Of a DNA stretch of 8,243 bases, positions 1-4,280 are shown in pieces. The DNA comes from an uncultured bacterium (GTDB lineage: Bacteria; Bacillota; Clostridia; Lachnospirales; Lachnospiraceae), in NCBI GenBank assembly GCA_945871045.1, contig CAMBUC010000086.1:1-8243 (forward strand). Reading direction: 5' to 3'. A program made the translations under genes and the position numbers. The first letter of the stretch is position 1, and every line of letters begins with the position of its first letter. Below the pieces are notes generated by a model. The model saw only the letters and a list, made by a program, of their open reading frames with translations, had not been told where the DNA came from and searched no databases.

Positions 1-2
1 TG

Positions 3-470
3 ACAAATACAAACACCAAGGCAAATGAGATCATAAAAAAGATCATCAAGCCTTCGATGACAAAAAAACAGAAACTGAAGGCGATCCACGACTATATCGT
101 TAAAAACTGTGTGTATGATGATGTCAGAAACAGGATTCCGGCGGATGATTTCACTGCTTACGGTTGTCTCGTGAAAAAGAAAGCCGTCTGTCAGGGCTAC
201 GCCGCGGCCTTCAACCTGCTGGCCCAGAAGGCCGGCTTCCCATCTATTGCGGTCTGCGGAGACGCGGGGGGAAGTTCCCATGCCTGGAATTATGTAAAAA
301 ACGGCAGCAGTTACTATTATATTGACACCACTTGGGATGATCCCGTGCCGGATCAGGGCTCCAAAGCGCCCGTGCGCCGTACCTATTTCTACCTGACCCA
401 GAGCCAGTTGGAAAAAAAGCATACACATACCTGGGATAAGACCGAGAACTCCAAAAAATACTTTATGTAG
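3..470 (+). CDS. Transglutaminase-like domain protein, C-terminal part (5' end outside window)
   Basis: The reading frame is open from base 3 to a TAG at 468-470, so the gene starts upstream of the window; 155 residues are visible. The ATG at 57 is internal: it has no ribosome site, and in-frame helical residues (AIHDYIV and lysine-rich sequence) continue on both sides of it. The visible part has the transglutaminase/cysteine-protease layout: a nucleophile in AVCQGYA (Cys codon 189-191), a histidine in SSHAWNYV (codon 279-281) and an aspartate in YYIDTTWDDP (codon 324-326). The triad is therefore intact. Bacterial proteins with this domain are often secreted or surface-attached and act as proteases or in cell-wall contexts, but any signal peptide or N-terminal repeats would be off-window. 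The substrate is unknown. The nearest downstream hairpin, 130 bases on, could end its transcript. The domain call is firm; the biological role is open. Confidence 0.85.
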   Translation, partial: TNTNTKANEIIKKIIKPSMTKKQKLKAIHDYIVKNCVYDDVRNRIPADDFTAYGCLVKKKAVCQGYAAAFNLLAQKAGFPSIAVCGDAGGSSHAWNYVKNGSSYYYIDTTWDDPVPDQGSKAPVRRTYFYLTQSQLEKKHTHTWDKTENSKKYFM

Positions 471-482
471 GGACGTTCCTTC

Positions 483-527
483 TGCCACGACCATCGCCCA
501 TTGCCACGGGGAGCGCCCATTGCCACG
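483..527. repeat. GC-rich 19-bp tandem repeat, two full units plus a partial third
   Basis: The heptamer TGCCACG occurs at 483, 502 and 521, exactly 19 bases apart. Units 483-501 and 502-520 also share CGCCCAT at their ends, giving 14 of 19 identical positions and a variable central five bases; the third copy keeps only the heptamer. The block starts 13 bases after the transglutaminase stop codon and is GC-rich compared with the following intergenic DNA. It may be part of a short interspersed or variable-number repeat. No coding potential is evident. Confidence 0.75.
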
Positions 528-577
528 CTCGAACTGCGATATTTTGGAAGAGAAGACGCATCAGCGAGCGGAAGCAG

Positions 578-595
578 TGGATTTCAGATTAGAAA
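578..595 (+). repeat. Imperfect direct repeat, copy A (upstream of hairpin copy 1)
   Basis: TGGATTT-C-AGATTAGAAA here matches TGGATTT-GA-AGATTAGAAA at 670-688; only the one or two central bases differ. A shared TTTGGAAG (543-550 and 648-655) and GCAG (574-577 and 663-666) lie upstream of each copy in the same order. This suggests a diverged local duplication of about 50 bases on either side of the hairpin. Confidence 0.6.
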
Positions 596-599
596 ACAT

Positions 600-639
600 A
601 AAAGTACAGAATAAATCGAATGTTTGTTCTGTACTTTTT
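600..639. terminator. Long hairpin with A/T tails, candidate bidirectional terminator (copy 1)
   Basis: Arm 601-615 pairs with arm 623-637 over 15 bp around the 7-base loop TCGAATG. One pair (T612 with G626) is a G-U wobble in RNA. An A-run precedes the stem and a five-T run (635-639) ends it, so it could act as an intrinsic terminator on either strand. It is the first such structure after the transglutaminase gene. The stem is only moderately GC-rich, so strength is uncertain; the same palindrome could instead be a protein-binding site. Confidence 0.55.
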
Positions 640-652
640 CTGCATTCTTTGG
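601..652. repeat. 52-bp hairpin repeat, copy 1
   Basis: This is identical to 2059-2110 at 50 of 52 positions; the differences are T612/C2070 and A644/G2102. The similarity stops sharply on both sides: copy 1 continues with AAGCAAAATC, whereas copy 2 continues with the uvrB -10 element TATACT. The copies have the same orientation and bracket the ATPase gene. Confidence 0.9.
618..629. promoter_or_regulatory. LexA/DinR-box-like sequence in hairpin copy 1
   Basis: GAATGTTTGTTC fits GAAY-N4-GTTC, one base from the Bacillus-type SOS box core GAAC-N4-GTTC. It is the same 12-mer as at 2076-2087 beside the uvrB promoter. Here it lies 64 bases upstream of the ATPase -35 hexamer and has no -10 element of its own, so it may be non-functional or a by-product of repeat duplication. 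Confidence 0.3.
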
Positions 653-669
653 AAGCAAAATCGCAGCAT

Positions 670-688
670 TGGATTTGAAGATTAGAAA
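670..688 (+). repeat. Imperfect direct repeat, copy B (downstream of hairpin copy 1)
   Basis: Partner of 578-595, offset by 92 bases, with the hairpin copy lying between the two. Function is not evident. Confidence 0.6.
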
Positions 689-692
689 GAAA

Positions 693-721
693 TTGCATTC
701 AACGTCTGGGAGAGGTATAAT
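693..721 (+). promoter_or_regulatory. Predicted sigma-A promoter for the ATPase gene
   Basis: The -10 TATAAT (716-721) matches the consensus perfectly and lies 17 bases after a weak -35 TTGCAT (693-698). Transcription would start near 728, giving a leader of about 50 bases before the ATG at 778. The gene therefore appears to carry its own promoter downstream of hairpin copy 1. Confidence 0.6.
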
Positions 722-763
722 CTTATTGAATAAAAAGGACGGAACTGTAAAAAATGTGCAATG

Positions 764-770
764 AAGGAGG
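764..770 (+). promoter_or_regulatory. Ribosome binding site that sets the ATPase start
   Basis: AAGGAGG is close to a perfect Shine-Dalgarno sequence and sits 7 bases before the ATG at 778. The earlier in-frame ATG at 754 would place this motif inside the coding region and has no ribosome site of its own, so 778 is the preferred start. Confidence 0.85.
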
Positions 771-777
771 CTGGCTG

Positions 778-2031
778 ATGCATATTAAGAGAGATAAATA
801 CCTCAATGATTTGATTCATCGTATGCACAATGGAATGATAAAGGTTGTAACCGGTATAAGAAGATGTGGAAAGTCATATCTTCTGTTTCATATTTTCAAA
901 AATTACTTGTTAGAGCAGGGGGTGGCTGCATCGCATATTATTTCGATTGAACTGGATCAACGTAAAAATAAAAAATATCGTGATCCGGATGCAATATTAG
1001 ATTATATTGAATCGTTGATAGTAGATGATGAGCAATATTATATCATGGTTGATGAAGTACAGATGTTGCAGGAGTTTGAAGAAGTTTTAAACTCGCTGCT
1101 TCATATCAGAAATGCAGATGTGTATGTAACGGGAAGCAACTCTAAATTTTTATCCAAAGATGTAATTACGGAATTTAGGGGCAGAGGTGATGAAATTCAT
1201 ATTTTTCCATTGACTTTTAAGGAATTTATGGAAGCCTATGATGGGGATATGTACCGTGGATGGGCAGAGTACGTTGTATATGGTGGTCTTCCGCTTACTG
1301 CCACAATGAAAACAGAAGAACAGAAAATTAACTATTTGACAAATTTATTCAAAGAAACTTATTTGAAGGATATTATTGAACGGCATCATATTGAGAAAAC
1401 GCAGGAGTTCGAAGACTTAATTAATATTCTGGCTTCTGCCATTGGTTCGTTGACAAATCCGCCGAAGATTGCAGCTACATTTAAAAGCACGATTCAGTCA
1501 ACAATCAGTCTGAATACAATTAGACAGTATATTGAGTATCTGGAAGATGCCTTTATCATCAATAAGGCAAATCGCTATAATGTAAAAGGCAGAAAATATA
1601 TCGGCACACCGCTGAAATATTATTTTGAAGATGTAGGACTTAGAAATGCAAGATTGGGATTCAGACAAGTGGAAGAAACACATCTAATGGAAAATATTAT
1701 TTATAATGAATTACGAAGCAGAGGTTACTCTGTTGATGTGGGTGTTGTAGAAAAACGTGGAACAAATGAAGATGGCAAAGAGTATAAGAATCAGTTGGAA
1801 ATTGATTTTGTGGCAAATCTTGGCAGTAAACGTTATTACATTCAATCAGCGTTCAGCATGCCAACGGAGGAAAAACGTATGCAGGAAAAGGCTTCCCTCG
1901 TAAATGTTAATGATTCGTTTAAGAAAATGATTGTTGTAAAGGATGTTGTGAATGTTACAAGAGATGAATATGGAATCACTACGATGAGTATCTATGACTT
2001 TTTGTTAAAAGAGAATAGTTTGGAACTATGA
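778..2031 (+). CDS. AAA_14 / DUF4143-type P-loop ATPase
   Basis: The protein has 417 residues from the ATG at 778. The N-terminal ATPase core has Walker A GIRRCGKS (residues 26-33), Walker B YYIMVDEVQ (87-95, acidic pair D92/E93) and a sensor-1-like strand VYVTGSNSKFL (115-125). The C-terminal half is of the DUF4143 type, which resembles a PD-(D/E)xK nuclease fold: EIDFVA at 341-346 supplies the acidic strand, but the next strand reads YIQSA (354-358) instead of the catalytic ExK, so nuclease activity looks lost. From memory, a glutamine here is common in this subfamily. No signal peptide or membrane segment is seen. The cellular role of such orphan ATPases is unknown. The gene is conspicuously AT-rich (16 G/C of 60 in 961-1020, against 34 of 60 in 3721-3780 of uvrB), has its own promoter and is bracketed by 52-bp hairpin repeats, which fits horizontal acquisition. 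Family assignment is firm; function is not assigned. Confidence 0.88.
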   Translation: MHIKRDKYLNDLIHRMHNGMIKVVTGIRRCGKSYLLFHIFKNYLLEQGVAASHIISIELDQRKNKKYRDPDAILDYIESLIVDDEQYYIMVDEVQMLQEFEEVLNSLLHIRNADVYVTGSNSKFLSKDVITEFRGRGDEIHIFPLTFKEFMEAYDGDMYRGWAEYVVYGGLPLTATMKTEEQKINYLTNLFKETYLKDIIERHHIEKTQEFEDLINILASAIGSLTNPPKIAATFKSTIQSTISLNTIRQYIEYLEDAFIINKANRYNVKGRKYIGTPLKYYFEDVGLRNARLGFRQVEETHLMENIIYNELRSRGYSVDVGVVEKRGTNEDGKEYKNQLEIDFVANLGSKRYYIQSAFSMPTEEKRMQEKASLVNVNDSFKKMIVVKDVVNVTRDEYGITTMSIYDFLLKENSLEL

Positions 2032-2058
2032 CATGTAGGTGCGCATCCTGCCACCAAG

Positions 2059-2097
2059 AAAGTACAGAACAAATCGAATGTTTGTTCTGTACTTTTT
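2059..2097. terminator. Perfect 15-bp hairpin with T-run, candidate terminator of the ATPase gene
   Basis: Arm 2059-2073 is exactly complementary to arm 2081-2095, with the 7-base loop TCGAATG between them. An AAA start and five-T end (2093-2097) make a bidirectional intrinsic terminator plausible. The position just after the ATPase gene suits this role. The same bases contain a LexA-like box beside the uvrB promoter, so the palindrome may serve both functions or only one. Confidence 0.6.
2076..2087. promoter_or_regulatory. Putative LexA/DinR operator of uvrB
   Basis: GAATGTTTGTTC fits GAAY-N4-GTTC, which differs at one base from the Gram-positive SOS core GAAC-N4-GTTC. It ends at 2087, directly against the expected -35 position (2088-2093) of the uvrB promoter. 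uvrB is a classical SOS gene in Bacillota, so LexA repression released on DNA damage is a sensible reading. The outer bases (C before, T after) only partly match the extended Bacillus consensus. Confidence 0.5.
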
Positions 2098-2116
2098 CTG
2101 CGTTCTTTGGTATACT
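2088..2116 (+). promoter_or_regulatory. Extended -10 promoter of uvrB(A)
   Basis: TGG-TATACT (2108-2116) is an extended -10 element: TGn followed by a hexamer matching TATAAT at five of six positions. The -35 region 17 bases upstream (TGTACT, 2088-2093) is weak, as is common for extended -10 promoters. The predicted leader is about 85 bases. This is the only convincing promoter before uvrB, and it is absent after repeat copy 1. Confidence 0.6.
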
Positions 2117-2206
2117 ATGAAAAAGTGGTTGTTGCAATTTTCGTGATGACCATATAGTATGGCGTAATAGAAGGAAAACTGTTTAATATAAATTTGGAGA
2201 TATTTT

Positions 2207-4234
2207 ATGCAAGACGAACAAAAGTGTTTCAAACTACATTCCGAATACAGTCCCACCGGCGACCAGCCCCAGGCGATCGAAGCCCTGGTCAAAGGCTTTA
2301 AGGAAGGCAATCAGTTTCAGACGTTACTGGGTGTCACCGGTTCCGGCAAGACGTTTACCATGGCGAACGTGATCGAGCAGTTAAATAAGCCGACGCTTAT
2401 CATTTCGCACAATAAGACGCTCGCAGGCCAGCTCTATAGTGAGTTCAAGGAATTTTTCCCGGAAAACGCAGTTGAATATTTTGTGTCCTACTACGACTAC
2501 TACCAGCCGGAAGCCTATGTGCCCTCATCGGACACCTACATCGCGAAAGATTCCTCCATCAATGATGAGATCGATAAACTGCGTCTGTCCGCAACGGCGG
2601 CCTTAGCGGAGCGAAGAGATGTCATTATCGTCGCTTCCGTATCCTGTATCTACGGCTTGGGTAGTCCGGACGAATGGCAGGGCATGAGTCTGTCCCTGCG
2701 TCCCGGCATGGAGCGGGACCGCGATGACGTGATCCGTGCGCTCATCGATATGCAATATAACAGAAACGACATGGATTTTCATCGCGGAACGTTTCGCGTG
2801 CGTGGCGATGTGGTAGAGATCTTCCCGGCAAACAACAGCGACACCGCCATCCGTGTAGAATTTTTCGGAGATGAGATTGATCGGATTACCGAGGTAGATG
2901 TGCTGACCGGCGAGATCAAATGCATGTTGGAGCACACGATCATATTCCCAGCGTCCCATTACGTAGTGCCCCAGGAAAAGATCAACGCAGCGTGCGACAA
3001 TATCGAAAAAGAATTAGAAGAGCGCGTGCGCTACTTCAAGGGAGAAGATAAACTGATCGAAGCCCAGCGCATCGCCGAGCGAACGAACTTTGACCTGGAG
3101 ATGATGCGTGAGACAGGATTTTGTTCAGGAATCGAGAACTATTCCAGACACCTGAATTTTCTGCCGGAAGGGGCACCGCCGCTGACCCTCATAGACTTCT
3201 TCCCGGAAGATTTCCTGATCATTGTGGACGAGTCCCATATTACGCTTCCGCAGGTGCGCGGTATGTATGCCGGAGACCGTTCCAGAAAAACCACATTGGT
3301 AGATTATGGCTTCCGTCTGCCCTCGGCATTGGACAACCGTCCGCTGAATTTTGAAGAATTCGAGGCAAAGATCGATCAGATGCTCTTTGTCTCAGCGACA
3401 CCCAACGAATATGAGAAAACCCACGAACTGCTCCGTACCGAGCAGATCATCCGACCCACCGGATTGCTGGATCCGAGGATCGATGTGCGGCCGGTAGAGG
3501 GACAGATCGATGATCTGATCGGAGAAGTCAATAAAGAAACGAAAAACGGAAACAAAGTACTCGTTACCACGCTCACCAAGCGTATGGCAGAGGATCTTAC
3601 CGATTATATGAAAGAAGTCGGCATCCGGGTCAAATACCTGCACTCGGATATTGATACGTTGGAACGGGCACAGATCATCCGGGATCTGCGTCTGGATGTG
3701 TTTGATGTGCTTGTGGGAATCAACCTGCTCCGGGAAGGACTGGATATTCCCGAGATCACGTTGGTGGCGATTCTGGATGCGGACAAAGAAGGTTTCCTGC
3801 GATCCGAGACCTCCCTCATCCAGACCATCGGACGGGCAGCCCGCAACAGTGAAGGACATGTCATCATGTATGCCGACAAGATCACAGACTCTATGCGAGT
3901 GGCGATCGACGAGACAGAGCGCCGCCGCGAGTTACAGCAGGCTTACAACGAAGCACACGGCATTACGCCTACGACCATCAAAAAATCCGTCCGCGACCTG
4001 ATCGCGATCTCAAAGAAGGTGGCTCAGGAAGAACTGAATTTCTCAAAGGCGCCGGAATCCATGAACCGGGGCGAACTGGAAAAACTGATCAAGGACGTGG
4101 AAAAGAAGATGAAGGCAGCAGCAGCGGACCTGAACTTCGAGGCAGCAGCCGAGTTGCGTGACCGCATGCGGGATCTGCGAAAGATGATGGAAGAACTCGC
4201 AGACAACGACCGCGCCCTGAAAAAGAAGAAGTAA
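2207..4234 (+). CDS. uvrB: Excinuclease ABC subunit B (UvrB)
   Basis: UvrB is the DNA-damage verification helicase of nucleotide excision repair: UvrA2 loads it at a lesion, it inserts a beta-hairpin between the strands, and it then recruits UvrC for dual incision. The 675-residue length is typical. Visible motifs in order are Walker A GVTGSGKT (42-49), the tyrosine-rich damage-probing hairpin (about 91-115, containing SYYDYYQPEAYVP), Walker B DESH (341-344), helicase motif VI QTIGRAAR (539-546) and a C-terminal UVR domain (about 623-661) that binds UvrC. The start is supported by GGAGA at 2196-2200, six bases before the ATG, and by the usual family N-terminus (F-x-LHSEYSPTGDQPQAI). No missing key residue or frameshift is seen. 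An SOS-box-like operator abuts its promoter. uvrA follows 46 bases downstream, so the two are probably cotranscribed. Confidence 0.98.
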   Translation: MQDEQKCFKLHSEYSPTGDQPQAIEALVKGFKEGNQFQTLLGVTGSGKTFTMANVIEQLNKPTLIISHNKTLAGQLYSEFKEFFPENAVEYFVSYYDYYQPEAYVPSSDTYIAKDSSINDEIDKLRLSATAALAERRDVIIVASVSCIYGLGSPDEWQGMSLSLRPGMERDRDDVIRALIDMQYNRNDMDFHRGTFRVRGDVVEIFPANNSDTAIRVEFFGDEIDRITEVDVLTGEIKCMLEHTIIFPASHYVVPQEKINAACDNIEKELEERVRYFKGEDKLIEAQRIAERTNFDLEMMRETGFCSGIENYSRHLNFLPEGAPPLTLIDFFPEDFLIIVDESHITLPQVRGMYAGDRSRKTTLVDYGFRLPSALDNRPLNFEEFEAKIDQMLFVSATPNEYEKTHELLRTEQIIRPTGLLDPRIDVRPVEGQIDDLIGEVNKETKNGNKVLVTTLTKRMAEDLTDYMKEVGIRVKYLHSDIDTLERAQIIRDLRLDVFDVLVGINLLREGLDIPEITLVAILDADKEGFLRSETSLIQTIGRAARNSEGHVIMYADKITDSMRVAIDETERRRELQQAYNEAHGITPTTIKKSVRDLIAISKKVAQEELNFSKAPESMNRGELEKLIKDVEKKMKAAAADLNFEAAAELRDRMRDLRKMMEELADNDRALKKKK

Positions 4235-4280
4235 AGACGAACCTTAACATAGATAAGATACAATTAGAAAGGCATTTACA

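Larger units (their letters stand above)
2059..2110. repeat. 52-bp hairpin repeat, copy 2
   Basis: This is the second copy of the element at 601-652, in the same orientation, starting 27 bases after the ATPase stop codon. It runs directly into the uvrB -10 element, so its right end (TGG at 2108-2110) forms part of the uvrB promoter. Confidence 0.9.

Noticed and set aside
57..470. ATG at 57 as the true start of the transglutaminase-like protein
   Set aside because: The frame is open back to the window edge, no ribosome site precedes 57, and domain-like helical sequence continues upstream of it.
483..527. CRISPR-like array
   Set aside because: The period is 19 bases with only five variable bases between conserved parts; there is no room for spacers and no cas gene.
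754..777. ATG at 754 as the ATPase start
   Set aside because: It has no ribosome site, and the strong AAGGAGG at 764-770 points to the ATG at 778, which gives the normal family N-terminus.
2117..2146. Nine-codon leader peptide (MKKWLLQFS) in the uvrB leader
   Set aside because: Its ATG overlaps the promoter -10 region, upstream of or at the expected transcript start, and it has no ribosome site.
2112..2160. 7-bp inverted repeat ATACTAT/ATAGTAT around the start of the uvrB leader
   Set aside because: It is short, A/T-only apart from one pair, and widely spaced; this is expected by chance in AT-rich DNA.
2603..2959. Antisense open frames inside uvrB and uvrA, such as this one
   Set aside because: They lie wholly opposite well-recognised genes, lack ribosome sites and resemble no known family; they are by-products of codon bias.
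4235..4280. Separate promoter for uvrA (TACAAT at 4259-4264)
   Set aside because: No -35 lies at a suitable distance and the gap is only 46 bases; cotranscription with uvrB is simpler.
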